From assembly GCA_035048495.1 (NCBI GenBank), contig CM068551.1, forward strand, positions 13,890,248-13,954,247: 64,000 bases of DNA. Direction: 5' to 3'. A program made the translations under genes and the position numbers. This document shows, piece by piece, positions 31,061-44,255 of this stretch. Position 1 is the stretch's first letter; each line of letters starts with the position of its first letter. The notes under the pieces were generated by a model. The model was not told the origin of the DNA. It did no database searches and saw only the letters and a program-made list of their open reading frames with translations. Origin of the DNA: Euptelea pleiosperma (Eukaryota > Streptophyta > Magnoliopsida > Ranunculales > Eupteleaceae).

Positions 31061-32762
31061 ATGAATGCTTTTGGGCCTACTGACCGCATGGATGTTTTAG
31101 CCTACCCCTTCATGGATATATACATCGAAAAACATCATAATTGCTCATCTCTGCCAATTAGATTTGAGCAATTTTTAAACAGTGATTTCTAGTAGCCATG
31201 GGATTTCCAACGGCTAGAGATCATTAATCAAACTTTTTTTGGTGAGTATATCCACCAAGGGGTGGGTTAAACATTCATTCGGTCAGTGAGCCCAGAGGGC
31301 CGAGATGAGTCACAAAAATGGCTAAAGTTCACACCTTTGGAGTGAGTTGTACCTTGTTACATCACTACTCAAACAAAAACAAAAATATAATGGCCGTGAT
31401 CTAACAAGGTAGACCTAATGCCATTTGCGTTAGGTAGAGCGAGTTTGTTACTCACCTATTCCTTCTGGACCCACTGACCACATGGATATTCCAAAAATCA
31501 ACTTGTTTGATGATTTCTATATGTTGGATCCAGTACCAAAAAATGGTTAATGGCTAGAGACTACCATTTGGGGTGATTTTTGGGATGTCTATCCACCAAG
31601 GGGTGGGCTAAAACATCCATGATGTTGGTGGCCCAAAGGGTAGCATGCGGGAACAAAAATCGCTCTACCTGACGCCATTTGACCTAGAGAAGTGTTGAAC
31701 TGGCTAAAACATCCATGCCGTTGGTGGCCCAAAGGGTAGCTGGGACAAAAATTTCTCTACCTGACACCATTTGGCATAGATAAGTGTTGAACTTTTATGA
31801 TTAAAATTTTGGGACTCATGCTGCCACTTTCTAAATTTTTTGGCATTATCCAAAGCTAAAAACAATCTAAAATTTTATAATTCACATAAAAATAATGGAT
31901 TTTGTAAATGTGTTTTGGCTATAGGGCACCCTGTTTGGTGACCAAGAAAACATTTCGAAGTTTTTTTTTTCTTCACTGAATAGTTATCCATGGATATTTC
32001 TTCTCCTGTCAAATGTTTCCTATTGTTTGTTGGTATCCATATATGGAAAAAAAATTATAAGTAGTTTATTAAAATAATAGATACTATGGTAATGTATCCT
32101 CAAATACTTCAAGACATGCATATGCTACATTCTCAAAAACCTTTTAAAACGCAAAGTAGGAAAAAAATTGAATTCAACAAAAGCCAAAAATAAAATCCAC
32201 AATTTCACCTCCTCACAAGATTCTTTCACAACAAGATCAAATCAAATTTCAAATTCATCTAAGACCCGTAACAAATCAAAGAAGAAAACAACAAAAATTG
32301 CCTTTAAACCGAGTTGCGATCACTCAACAATTAATGCTTCAAGACTGCTGAGTGTCTGAATCGATGAATCTTGCAAATTACAATTCGTGGACTTGACAAT
32401 ATATTACAATGCATGGAAAACTGGGCTTTTATTTATCTCTAAATTTTTTATTTCTATATTCCACTTTCTTGACAAGTTAAATATGTGACAGGAATTGTCA
32501 AGTTATGTTAGGAGTTTTGGTATATTGTAAAGGAGGTTCTACAGAAAGGAGGTTCCATAGAATGGAGGTTCTACAATTGGGCTCAGCAATCAAGAAAGTA
32601 TTTTGCAGATGAGAATTCTCTTTTGGTGATGGTGTTGTACTTTCTTTGCCTAGGTGAGGAGAACCTAGAAAGCTTTACCATGTTCTTAATCCATTTATAC
32701 ATCGTTTTAAGGGTTAACTAATATCCCTTGTCCTTTTCCCTTTTCTATTCATCCTTTTAGCA

Positions 32763-33499
32763 GGTTAATAGTACTCTATTGGATGAATGATTTTGCAGAA
32801 GTTTATCATGATTTGGCAAGGAAGGTATGTTGTTTCTTTACTTTTATCATTTAGCTCTCTCGTGTAGTTCTATATTTGTGTTGCAAGATATTTCCTTTGT
32901 TCTTACTTGGTCGTGGCTGATGACTGATTTTTTGCTCTTGAGTGTTTTGGATTTGCATATGCACTTAAGTATCTATCTCCATATTTGACTGACATATCAT
33001 GGTTTTTGCTATGTTGTGAGAAACCACTTCCATAGAAGGTTGAGCCTGTAGCTTTACTTAGCAGTGTAGTGTTGCCACCAGCTCCTTAATATTCTTTAAT
33101 TTTAATATTGAAAGCAAAAGACCACCCAGAGGGGTTTGAACATTTAACTCAATTGCATGGTGGATCCTAGCTTACCAACAAAAAATAAAATAGGACAAAC
33201 CACCACATAATATTCACTAATTATCAATTGGCAGTGGTCCTCAGTCACTGGTTCCACCCCAGCTTACCACCAAAAGAAAAAAGTTAAGCCACCTTCCTAT
33301 TATTTCATTTATTGGTTCATTATTTGAAAAATTGAACCTCTATGCAATGATGTATTATAGGTATAAGAAACATGAATTTTATTTGAAATTAATTGTCATG
33401 TTATTTTATCTTTGATCTCTGTCTTGTTACATATCCTTATTCATTTATACTGACATCTCAGGATGCTATCAGCTCGACAGAGTGTGTACACAATGTCAA
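32763..33499 (+). pseudogene. Unidentified exon-like segments in duplicated block A
   Basis: An open segment at about 32763-32825 reads …VLYWMNDFAEVYHDLARK (first residue by analogy with copy B) and is followed by a good donor, AAG|GTATGT. A second at 33463-33499 is preceded by GACATCTCAG and followed by GTAAG-like sequence. Copy B has the same layout at 42445-42506 and 43135-43170. A third candidate at about 33780-33840 has DNNIPL-like coding. I do not recognise the family. Both copies have disabling differences, so this looks like a duplicated gene relic. Confidence 0.35.
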
Positions 33500-34469
33500 G
33501 TAAGTTATTGAAGAATTTTGTTTCTTTAATGAAACTAAATTATTACCAAATCAGTCTTGATCCCTTGATATTAATGGTATTTATAACTTGTGGCCTTATA
33601 GGAAGTTCTCAATAAATGGTATGACTGGAGGTTTGGTACGTGGATTTTTCAAAAGCTAGTTAATTTTTGAATGGTATGTCTTTTTTATAAACCTATTTCC
33701 TTGGTACCATTGTTGCTAATGAGACCTATATATTCATGTAAACCAATATTTGATTTTATGTGGTTGCATGGAATTGCTTCAGTATAAAGATAACAATATA
33801 CCCTTATTGGTGATAGATTTGGACATCAATTATAACTAATTCTAGACCTGTAAATGTTACTAGAGAAGAGGGTTTTACTAATGAAAAAAAAATTCTGAGA
33901 CTATTTCTGCCCAATACAGAAAGCAACTAGAGAACTTAAAAAATGAGATAATTCATTTAATATGTAAATGTGAGGCTAAGGATGACAGAAAGGTAGGAAT
34001 ACCACAAGTCGAATTTGTCTATAGTTTTGATGTTCACTCACCCGAGATGATTCTCAAGTTGGGGGCTTTACTATAGCAGCTTCTTTTTATGCCATGATAT
34101 GGAGCTTCTAAAAGTGTCAACATCGGCATCTTATTTTAAGTGAAGTTCAAATGTCTAATCCTAAGTAAAAAAAAAAAAGACATTTAAGTGGATCTGCCTG
34201 TTGGTTTAGGCTGCCACGCTTTTTAGAACAAATAAACTCTTATCCTTTTTCTTGCTTTTAGCTATTTTTCTTATACTTATTACATAAATCCTAATGTATA
34301 TTTGTTGAAATTAAGGGTTTTTAATGATTAACAAAACTAATATTTTCCTAAGTTAATTGTATGGACATGTCATTTCATCAGGTTCTTTGTGGTTACCTCG
34401 TATAACTTACATCGAACTCTTAGCATATTAAAATAATGATGATGATTCTATCTTTCCTGTAGTGTTGCT

Positions 34470-35259
34470 ACGTGTGATTTTATAAGTCAAAAAGCATTAG
34501 TAACTTCATCCCAGCTATATATATATATATAAAAGCCAAAACTTGGGTATGCCACACCATGTTCATATTACATTCACTGAACTACCTATTAGTTGCCTAT
34601 ATAAAAAAATAACGTAAACACTTATTAATTAGTTCATGAAATGACATTCGCTATAATAAATGCCCCTAACGTACTCACCCATTTTATTACATTAATTACA
34701 TTTTCAATATAGCCCTATTTTAAAGCCAAAACTTGGGTATGCCACACGACGTTCACCTCCACAACTATTAGTTACCTTTCAGAAAGAAAAAAACATAGAC
34801 AACAAGTTCATTAAATGCCCTTTTCTACTGAAAACAAAAAGAGTTAAATGTCAACAACGTATCCAGTCATTTTCATTTCATTAATTACATTTTTAATACA
34901 ACCCCTTGATAAATACTTAGTTACTTTTTCATGTCATCATTTTTATTTTCAATACAACCCCTTGATAACTACTTAATTATTCACTATGTTATTATTTTTA
35001 ATTTTCAAAATAGTTCCTTAATAATAATTTTAATCATTTTCTATGCCATTTCTTTTATATTTTCAAAACAATCCCTTATAGCTACCTATTACTATGGACA
35101 AATTTGATTTTTTAATTGTTCCTTGAGTTGTCACAATTTACAGATTCACCCTTTAAACTAATCTTACAAACGACCTTTGGATTGAAACTTTCTTATTTTG
35201 CCATTTCCTCCAAAAAGACTCCTACAATCACTCACGTGCACCACAAGTGCGTGCGCCCA

Positions 35260-35260
<1 letters not shown>
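34470..35260. repeat. Copy-A-specific insertion with degenerate tandem repeats
   Basis: AAAGCCAAAACTTGGGTATGCC occurs at about 34533 and 34722, a period near 190 bp. Shorter repeated phrases (CAACCCCTTGATAA…ACTTA) recur at about 34900-35090. The segment ends in a CA/TA microsatellite. No gene is seen. Confidence 0.55.

Positions 35261-35261
<1 letters not shown>

Positions 35262-35303
<42 letters not shown>
35262..35303. repeat. (CA)n(TA)n microsatellite
   Basis: A run of CA units passes into TA units immediately before the family-B foldback at 35314. Confidence 0.9.
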
Positions 35304-35313
35304 GGGTCAGGAT

Positions 35314-35677
35314 CGGGGGACAACAATTTCATACAACATTTTTGACAACAAAAATTGGCACATGCCAATGTATAAATTAGAAGTCATGGAATGGGGTGAT
35401 TTTTGGCAAGGATGGTCTCTATAGTGAGGAGATCATCTTCACAAAAATTCAATCAATATGATATTAGTAGATCGGTTTACAAGTTGAAGAATTATAGACC
35501 ATCTATTTTTATCGTTAACTTGAAAACCACATTTGATGGGGTTTGAAGTTGTAGAATGTGCTGATTTTTTGTAGGGGTGATCTATATGATGAGGAGATCA
35601 TCCTCACCAAAAATCAGCTATTGATTCATCTTCCATGTGGGTACGCCAAAATTGTTGTATGAAATTGTTGTCCCCCG
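35314..35677. repeat. Family-B foldback MITE, copy 1
   Basis: The 5' end CGGGGGACAACAATTTCATA is inverted exactly at the 3' end (…TATGAAATTGTTGTCCCCCG). Arms share GATGATCTCCTC-type words (GAGGAGATCATC), CCAAAAATCAGC and GATTCATCTTCCATG. A relative lies at about 57790-58135. A GA microsatellite starts at 35682. Confidence 0.75.
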
Positions 35678-35765
35678 ATGAGAGAGAGAGAGAGAGAGGT
35701 ACAATATGTTACATAGGGAAAATTTATTGTAGTTTATTCTAATTATTGTTTGCTATGGTACAATA

Positions 35766-36480
35766 GTTACAAAAGCTTAAGTACAGGAGTATAGTCATTT
35801 CACAATAATTGGGAGAAATAATAGGTGGAGAAAATCCCAAAAAAGGCTCCTAAGATCTATACAATACACTATTCTTTTTTTCCTGTATTGTGAATTGTCT
35901 AAACTACCCTTGAATATAAACAAAATAAAAGAAATTTTGAAGACACCCCATGTTATCTTTGAAATTTGACATATATAATGCCCACAATTTTGAAAAACTG
36001 ACATACCCCTAAAGATCTAGTCCACCATACGTTGACTACTCTTGACCCAAATTGACTAACATTTTTTTTATAAGACAAAATTGCCCCTTTCTTCAACCTT
36101 AGAACAAGTGGGTTTGATTCAAATCCTAATCCCAATCAAATGGATGTGGTGGACAACCGGCCATGAGACTCTGGTGAATTGACCGCCCATCACCAGCAAC
36201 CAACCCAATGGAGTCTCGTGGCTGGCCTTTTACCACACTAGCGAGCATTTATAGATTAAAGTAACCACTAGAAAAGTTAACTTTTATGCTTGCAGAGGAC
36301 TTTTAGGAAGTGTGAACGATCACTACTCTAGGGATGCAAAGTTATTTTAATCGTGAAGCATCCAAAGCACTAATTTTTACTAATTTGCACACATTGGTCT
36401 GGATTCTACAAGAGGACCTATATATGTGGTTGTCCATTTGTGTTAAGGTTGAGCTACATGAAATTTTACCGGTCCGTTCT
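35766..36480. other. Intergenic stretch, no gene seen
   Basis: Short open frames only. The texture (ACCACAAG…GTCTCGTGGC) is non-repetitive within this window. Confidence 0.3.
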
Positions 36481-36489
36481 CTTTAACTC

Positions 36490-37800
36490 AATATACCTAA
36501 AAGGGGGGGTTGATTAAGTATTTAAAATTAATTATACCTACACAGTTTTACTGGACGATGGTAAGTGAATAAAATCGCATGCCTTAGTTCTTTGATAAAA
36601 GATTATCACAACCGACTCAAATTGAATATACCTTCGTGGTATATTTTTTTTTCGTCATTTGATCTAATCAGAATATATTGCAGAATACAAACAAACAATC
36701 ATACTAGACAAGAGATTTTTACGTGGAAACCTTAGCCAAGGAAAAACCACGAGACCACGTCCAGACGAAAAGTATCACTAACTGAAAAGTTAAACGAAAC
36801 AAAGGTTACCTACGCGGCACCGTTGCAAATACAACTTCTAAGCTTAGCCAAGGCCTACTGCCGATACGTCCACATCCTCTGAATCAACGCTAAGAATCCA
36901 CGCGCGCCCTTCCAGTCAAGAAGCCTTGTCCGCTTGTTTAGTTTGGTACACCCCAAACCTACCGTCGATCGGCTCATCCGATCTTAATTCTCAACACTCT
37001 CGCCTTTGTAGAAGGTGAAGGATTCAATACACCCTGAACCCCAAGTTGCTCAAATGGTGTTGAGTCACACTGGTACACTCAAGCTACTAGGTCGAATATA
37101 GAAGTGGAGGACCTAAGCTGAGGAAAGGATCAAGCTCTTGGCTTTGATCAAGAAGAGAACAAGCTCACAAAATATGAATGGAAAATAAGCTTCTTGCTCT
37201 ACGAATGGACACTCTAATAAATAAAACATTTTCTTCTCTCTCTCTAAAAAATTGAGTCACTCTGTGTCTCTATGTGTGTTTAGAGAATGCATAAAATAGT
37301 TCTATTTATAGAATTCCAAGACCCTGAGTCGTGTGGAACGTGGGATGATGGAACCAAGAATTTTGGATCTAAGAAAGACCAATTCTGTGCATGGTCCAAT
37401 CGATTGTACACTTGGTCAAATCGATTGGGACATGTCCAATCGATTGGGCTCAATAAGATTTCTGTTCCGAAGGCACTAATTGATTACACAGGATTCTCCA
37501 ATCGATTTGACTCAGAAAAGTTTCTATCCCAAAGACTCCAATCGATTTCATAGAGTCTCCAATCGATTTGACTCAGATAGGTTTCTGCCCTTGAAGGCTC
37601 CAATCGATTCCACGGAGTCTCCAATCAATTGGGCTGAAATAAGTTTCTACCTCATAGTTTTCAATCGATTACACAAAGTCTCTAGTGTCCAATCGATTGT
37701 GAATCAGTGTCCAATCGATTGGACTATTTCATTAGTCAATTTAATTGACTTAGACTCGGATCTGTCCAATGACTAAGTTTGACCATTATATTTTTGTTCA
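36490..37800 (-). mobile_element. Minus-strand retrotransposon LTR (copia-like)
   Basis: Read on the minus strand: a U3-like region with repeated CCAATCGATTGG motifs (37770 to 37395), then a TATA-like CTATTTATAG (about 37306), then a leader with GACGTGGTCTCGTGG, TTCCTTGGCTAAGGTTTCC and ACGTAAAAATCTCTTGTC. This order (array, TATA, leader) is that of an LTR. Exact termini, target duplications and an internal region were not identified. Confidence 0.5.
37395..37730. repeat. CCAATCGATTGG array (paired inverted CCAAT boxes)
   Basis: About eleven copies of CCAATCGATT(G/T)… lie at an irregular 20-40 bp spacing. The full motif is a perfect palindrome with a CCAAT box on each strand. It lies upstream of the TATA-like element of a minus-strand LTR. 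Single copies are also in the copia 3' LTR at 25080-25165. Confidence 0.85.
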
Positions 37801-37864
37801 TTTTAACCAACTCCTATGGCCACTAAGTTACTTACCTTCCTAATCGAGCGTACACGATTGTTAA

Positions 37865-38075
37865 CTAACAAAATGGCAGTTACTCATATTACTCATGTCG
37901 TCAACCGTCTAATTCTTGTTGTCTCTGTCTTTTAGTCTGCACGTAGTTGGCGAAGTATATGTACCACAACATCTCTACACTACACTAGTGCTCGTAGGAA
38001 CAGTTACAAGAATGTTTTTATGTCAAACAAAATCTTTGCCAAATTGAATATGAAAATATTCCTTACACTACATGT
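37865..38075. repeat. Dispersed repeat, second copy of 22425-22610
   Basis: Same ordered words as the copy at 22425: TCATGTCGTCAACCGTC, TCTTTTAGTC, CACGTAGT, TGCTCGTAGGAAC, AATCTTTGCCAAA. Confidence 0.55.
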
Positions 38076-38689
38076 AACAACACCATGGATTTTCAATAAG
38101 AAAGGTTGTCTTGCTTTATTTCCACGATTGGTTAGTGTTAGCAGCAAAATTGACTAGTATCAGCAACCATATTCCATTTTCAATAGGAATGAGAGAACTT
38201 GGTTTGAGAAAATGGAGTGAGTAGGCCCCAAAAAATGCACTGGATTGAAAAATGGCTTGAACAAAAAAATTCCTTTAAGACTTACCGGATTTACTTACCA
38301 ACACATGATCATCAATCTAGACTATTCTATCATTGTTTATTTTTTGTTGTTGTGGCCCACACGTTGAGTCCTAATATTTGACGCTTTGAATTAATTTTCG
38401 AACATGCCTATGTAGTTTTCCTTTTTTATTTTCCTTAACTGAAGAATCATGATCTAAATGGTGGAATCATTCAATCGATTCAAATTTTTCTGTGACCAGT
38501 CCAAGGGCTAGATGTGCATTTGGTTGTCTAGATTAATGATCACATGTGCCACTATTAATCTGACTCACTCATCTACTTACCATTGGATATATCTTTATTA
38601 CATACGACATCATGCGGTTGATCCAGTAGAATACAAGGCCGTAATGTAACAAATTAGACCTCACACTTTTTGTCGTTATGTAACAAAGA
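38076..38689. other. Intergenic stretch, no gene seen
   Basis: No coding or repeat boundary was identified before the family-A foldback half at about 38690. Confidence 0.3.
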
Positions 38690-38758
38690 GAATTTTGTTA
38701 TTCACCGTTGCCCATTGGGCCCATTGACCGCATGGATGTTTAGCCCACCCCTTGATGG

Positions 38759-41218
38759 ATATATGATATTTGCTCAAAAGTGCTTATTTTAAGCAATTAT
38801 CCTTTTAGCGTTATCGCACTCTCCTACGTAAAATGCTTTATTTATCTATTTTTCTACGTAAGAGTCTCTTTTGTTTCGTAGAACACACTTTTCTGGATGA
38901 AATGGTATATTTGCATGCATTAAACACATTTTCGGAAGTCTAGGTAGGAAGACGTTATGATCAAGTCTCATTATGTGCTCTTCTCTTGTAGGAAACTCGA
39001 TCGGGCTATTCTCGAGACTTGCGGGCCCACAATCAAGCACAGAAGCCTAATATCAAAGCTTGAAGAGCCACATGCTATGACTAGAAGATATGGGCCAAAT
39101 ATGGGCTGAATAAGAGGACCAAAAAACTGGCCCAAAGAATGAAGAGAGCATGAGAGCCAATGACCAAGAGACGGACCAAAGCGTTTAAAGCCACATGAGT
39201 CAGCAAGGAATGATGGTCTACTCTACTGGAGAAGTGTGATGATGATCACAGTGAAGACCAGGGTTCCAGACCCTCTGCCAATACTTTTATCTCCATTTTC
39301 TGATATTTTCTCTCTCCTCCCCCTAATTTTCTATCTCATCTCTCCTTATTCTCTCTCTCTTCATCTCGATCCTCAGATCTACTGACCTAACCCCAGAACT
39401 CCTGTCCGTTGGCTCTGTCTCATCTCCCTTAGCTTTCTGACCGTTGGATCTTCAATCGGACCGTTGGATCTTCCACCGGACAGTTGGATCTCTCTAGATC
39501 CGTCGATCTACCAATCTGGGTCCTAATCAAGTCACCATCCATCCGATCATCATCAAATTGTCTGTCACATCATCTTGTGAGATGATGGACATCATCAATC
39601 CTTGTGGACCAGTAGCCGGGCCCATCATCATCGACCCGTGGCCCGACCATTTAGTGGACCTCGCGATTTTCAAATGCTTTAAATTAATTATTTTTAAATA
39701 AAAAAAAGAGGTCCACTAAATGGAGAAATTCTCCAAAGAAAAGTAAGGTTTTACTTAAAAAAAAATCCCTAATTTCCATTAATGAAAACTAGGGAGCTTT
39801 AAAAGGGGAGAAGAAAGGGTTCTTTGGAACCCTAATCCCTCTCCCATCTCCTCCTCTCTTTCCCACAAAACCTCACCCACGTTTTCTTCTTTGTCTCCTT
39901 CTTTCATTCTTTTTATTTTTTTTCTTACTTGTTCTTCTTCTTCCTCCTTCATTCCGGCCGGAGTTGCAGAACTCCGGCCGCCTCCTTCTTCTTCTTCTTC
40001 TGCCCCATCTTGTTGCGCCTCACCACTGCTGCACACACAGTTCTTGGAGGTCCACCGAACCTGCAACTCCACGGCGGAAACCTACAACTTCCCAAGTGAA
40101 GATCTGCAACCCGTTTCCTCCTTGCTGCCACACCAAAGCATTTCCTGCACTTCGTTCCAGCCACGTCTTTACCTTCTTCTCCAGCCAACCATCTCCTCCA
40201 CCGTATCAAGGCCTGTAACTCCTCTCCTCTCTCCACCTGCTGGCCAAACCAGCAACTGAATGGCACACCTCCACCACCGTTTGGACCTGCAGTGCCTCCT
40301 CTAGTAGGCCTGTCCTCCCACATCCAACATGCTCTCCACGCGGGCTTCAGTTCAGGTTCACCACTAGTCATGGACTCCACAAGCTTTGCATCCCCTGCCT
40401 CCTTGGACGAGCTCTTCCCCTAATCCATCCGGGAGTCCACCTCACTGCTCTCTCGCTCTCCCTTAGGACGGTCTCCTCCCTTGGAGATCCCACGGGCAGA
40501 TCATCTTCCCAATGCACCTGCTGCAAGACTGAACATCTTCAGCCTCTCCGGGCAGCAACATCACCACTCCTCCTTTGCTACTTCAGTTCCTTTCACTAGC
40601 ATCAACCAATCAATGGCCTAAGCTTCAACTCGGGCCGAGATACATGCTAGGCTGATCCCATATCTCTAAGGTGATTCTCTCTCCTTCTCTTTATCTCTTT
40701 AAACCTCTATTTCTCCCTCTTTATCACTTTCTCTATTTTTTTTATCTCTCTATTTCCTCACTTTCTCTCTCTAGGATAATTGTTAGTTCTTTCAAATTGT
40801 CAGTGTTTGTTTGATATTTTGTTTGAGCATTGTAAGGACTTGTTTGGATTCAATAAATTTTATTTCCTTCACTATAATGGATTTTCTTTAGTGCTCTTCG
40901 TTCTCTTTATTTGTATTAGTCTAATTCATAATTTCTAGGAATCAATAGCTTTAAAAGAAAATAAATAACATCAATCATGTTTTAATCCATTCCACCATCA
41001 TCACCCTTCCATCCTTTTATTTTTAGCAATTTCTGATAAATTCTGTCAATTCATGTATTAAATTAGCACGAACTAACCCCGAGTGTGGATCGATATTCGA
41101 CACGAGCCACTGTGCAAAACTGCTCATTTTACAGGTTAAAAGTCTCGGATAATTACAAATTGAGTTGAAATTAGGGTTTTCGTAACCAACGACGCGGAAA
41201 AATCATAGTTTCAATATA
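38759..41218 (+). mobile_element. Solo LTR 1 (2.45 kb) with 5-bp TSD
   Basis: The element is 38764-41213, TGATATTTGC…ATCATAGTTTCA, flanked by ATATA (38759-38763 and 41214-41218). The interrupted foldback reads on across it (CTTGATGGATATA | CACGCCCAAAATCACC). It has no internal coding region or second LTR. A CT-rich region lies at 39290-40020 and 40660-40800. A related element in the opposite orientation lies at 51749-54356. Confidence 0.8.
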
Positions 41219-42439
41219 CACGCCCAAAATCACCCTGATTGGTAGATTTTAGCACTTTTTGCATTAGGTAGAGCGATTTTGTTACTCACCTCTGCCCTCT
41301 GAACCCGCTGACTGCATGGATATTCCAAAAATCAGATTGTTTGATGATTTCTAGTTGTTGAATTTAGTACCAAAAAATTGGTTGAATCAGACGGTAAGAT
41401 TCACACTTTAAGAAGTGATAAAATGTAATGGCTGGAGATTACCAATTAGGGTAATTTTTGGGGGTGTCTACCCACGAAGGAGTGGGCTAAAATATCCATG
41501 CCGTTGGTGGCCTAGAGGGCAGCGGGAACAAAAAACCTAGAGAAGTGTGATTAACAATTTGGGATTATCCAATGCTAACCAATGCTAAAAACAATCTAAA
41601 ATTTTATAGTTCACATAAAAATAATGGATTTCGTAAATGTGTTTTGGTTATAGGGCGCCATGTTTGGTGAGCAAGAAAATATTTCAAATTTTCTTTTCTT
41701 CCACAGAATAGTTATCCATGGATAGTTCTTCTCCCATCAAATGTTTCCTATTGTTTATTGGTATCTAGAAAATGAAAAAAAAAGGAGTATAAATAGTTTA
41801 TTATAATAATAGAGACTACGGTAATGTATCCTCAAATACTTCAAGACATATGCTACTTTCCCAAAAACCTCTTAAAACACAAAGTAGGAAATTTCAATGG
41901 CTAGAAATTTCAAATCCATCCAAGACCCGTAACGAATAAAAGAAGAAAACAACAAAAACCGACCGTTTGAACCGAGTTGCAATCATTCAACAATCCATGC
42001 TTCTAGACTGCTGAGTGTTCGAATCGATGAATCTTGAAAAACATGATTCATGGACTTGACAACATATTACGATGTATGAAAACTGGTTTTTTTATTTATC
42101 TCTAAACTTTTTATTTCTATATTCCACTTTCTTGACAAGTTACATTTATGACAGGAATTCGCCATGTTATGTTAGGAGTTTTGGTATAATTTAAAGGTCC
42201 TATAGTTTGGTCCAACAATCAATAAGATGCATGTGGTATGATTACACAAATGCTTTAATTCTTACAAGAGAGTATTTTGCAAATGAGAATTCTCTTATGG
42301 TGATGATGTTGTACTTCTTTTGCCTGGGTGAGGGGGATCGAGAAAGCTTTACCTAGTTCTTAATCGATTTATACATTGTTTTAAGGATTATATTAACTAA
42401 TATCCATTTTCCTTTTTTCCTTTTCTGTTGATCTTTTTG

Positions 42440-43620
42440 GTAGGTCAAGAGTACTCTATTGGATGAATGGTATTGCTGAAGTTTATCATGATTTAGCAAG
42501 GAAGGTATGTTGTTTCTTTACTATTATCATTCAGCTCTCTCATACAGTTTTATGTTTGTGTTGCAAGATATGTTTTGCTTTGTTCTTACTTGCTCGTGGC
42601 TGAGGATTGATTTTCGCTCTTGAGTGTTTTGGATTTGCATATGTACTTAAGTATCTGTATGTCTTCCTATCTAATTAACAAGCTGACATATCATGTGTTT
42701 CTGCTACGCTGTGAGAAACCACTTCCATAGAGGGTTGAGCCAGTAGCTTTACTCAACAGTGTTGTGTTTCCAGCTCCCTGATATTCTTTAATTTTAATAA
42801 TGAAAGAAAAAAGACATTATTTTGTAGTGGATCCCAACTTACCAACAAAAAAACAAAATAGGACAAACCACCCCATAATATTCACTAATTATCACTTGGC
42901 AGTGGCTCCTTAGTCACTGGTTCCACCCCAGATTACCAACCAAAAGAAAAAAAGTTGAGCCACCTTCCTATCATTCCATTTATTTGTTCATTATTTGAAA
43001 AACTGAACCTGTATGCAATGATGTATTGTAGGTATAAAAAACATGAATTGTATTTGAAATTAATTTTCTTGTTATTTTATCTTTGATCTCTGTCTTGTTA
43101 CCATATCCTTATTCATTTATATTGACATCTCAGGATGCTATTAGTTGACAGAGTGTGTACACAATGTCGAGTAAGTTATTGAAGAACTTTCGCCCCTTTA
43201 ATGAAACTAAATTATTACTAAATCAGTCTTGGTCCCTTGATATTAATGGGATTTAGAACTTGTGGCGCGGCCTTATATGAAGTTCTCAATAATAGGTGTA
43301 ATTGGAGGTTATAGGCGATTTTTCAAAAGCTAGTTGATTTTGAATGGTATGTATTTTTTTATAAACTTGTCTACCATTGTTTGTAATGAGACCTATATCT
43401 TCATGTAAACCAATATTTGCTTTTATGTGATTGCAGGGAATTGCTCCACTATAAAGATAACAATATACCCTTGGTGGAGACAGATTTGGACATTATTACC
43501 AAGTCTAGACTTTTTTTTTTGAAGTCTAAACTCGTAAATATTATAGAAAAGAGGGGTTTACTAATGAAAAAAATCCCGAGACTCTTTTTGTCAACTACAA
43601 GAAGTAACCAGAGAACTTAA
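42440..43620 (+). pseudogene. Unidentified exon-like segments in duplicated block B
   Basis: These are counterparts of 32763-33840. About 42445-42506 reads …VLYWMNGIAEVYHDLARK before AAG|GTATGT. About 43133-43170 starts after ATCTCAG, with a one-base loss relative to copy A that shifts the frame. 43417-43620 is an open frame with ELLHYKDNNIPLVETDLDII that starts just after a possible acceptor (GATTGCAG). The family is not recognised. Confidence 0.35.
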
Positions 43621-44255
43621 AAAATGAGATAATTTCTTGAGTATGTAAAACTGAGGCTAAGGATGACAGAAAGGTGGGAATACCACAAGTCAACTTTATA
43701 TGTAGTTTTGATGTTCAGTCACCCGAGATGATTCTCAAGTTGGGGGCTTTACTATTCCAGCTTCTTTCTATGCCACGATGGCCATAAGGGAGCTGCTAAA
43801 AGTGTCAACGTCGGTATGTACACCTTAAGTTGAAAGTTTTACACATCCTATTTTTATGTGAAGTTCGAATGTCTAATCTTATGTGCATAAAGACACTTAA
43901 GTTTCATGCTCGTCAGAACAAACTCTTGTCCTTTTTCTTGCTTTTAGCTATTTCTCTTATACTCTTTACATAAATCTTAATGTATATCTGTTGATCTTTT
44001 ATTACTAAGTTAACTATATGGATATGTCATTTCATTAGGTTCTTTCTCGTTCCCTTGTATAATTTACATTGGACTCCTATCATGTTAAAACGACGATGAT
44101 TCCATCTTTCTTGTATTGTTGCTAGGAAGCTGTTGTTTAGGAGATCATAATTACCAATATCCATTGTATTAGCATCTTTCTTGTATTTTTGAGGTACAAT
44201 ATGGCACATAGGGGGAATTTATCATATTTTATTTTAATTATTGTTTGGTATGGTA

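Larger units (their letters stand above)
31061..35765. repeat. Segmental duplication, copy A (partner 38690-44255)
   Basis: Ordered, same-orientation similarity covers most of this block: GGATATTCCAAAAATCA (31485), ACAATCTAAAATTTTATA (31862), TTTGGTATA (32517), GATGAATGATTTTGCAGAAG (32782), ATTCACTAATTATCA (33211), GGATGCTATCAGC (33462), AAGATAACAATATACCCTT (33787) and GATGACAGAAAGG (33980), ending GGTACAATATGTTACATAGGG (35698). Copy A carries an extra segment at about 34470-35697 that B lacks. No intact gene is found; exon-like pieces are listed separately. Confidence 0.8.
38690..44255. repeat. Segmental duplication, copy B (interrupted by a solo LTR)
   Basis: It matches copy A (31061-35765) in order and orientation: a family-A foldback half at 38700-38763, continued at 41214; then GGATATTCCAAAAATCA (41325), ACAATCTAAAATTTTATA (41592), GATGAATGG (42465), GGATGCTATTAG (43133), AAGATAACAATATACCC (43454), GATGACAGAAAGG (43664) and GGTACAATATGGCACATAGGG (44192). 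Copy B lacks the segment equivalent to 34470-35697 and carries the solo LTR 38764-41213. Confidence 0.8.

Noticed and set aside
39891..40380. Overlapping Ser/Pro-rich open frames on both strands
   Set aside because: They lie inside solo LTR 1, in CT-rich sequence, and are not conserved in solo LTR 2.
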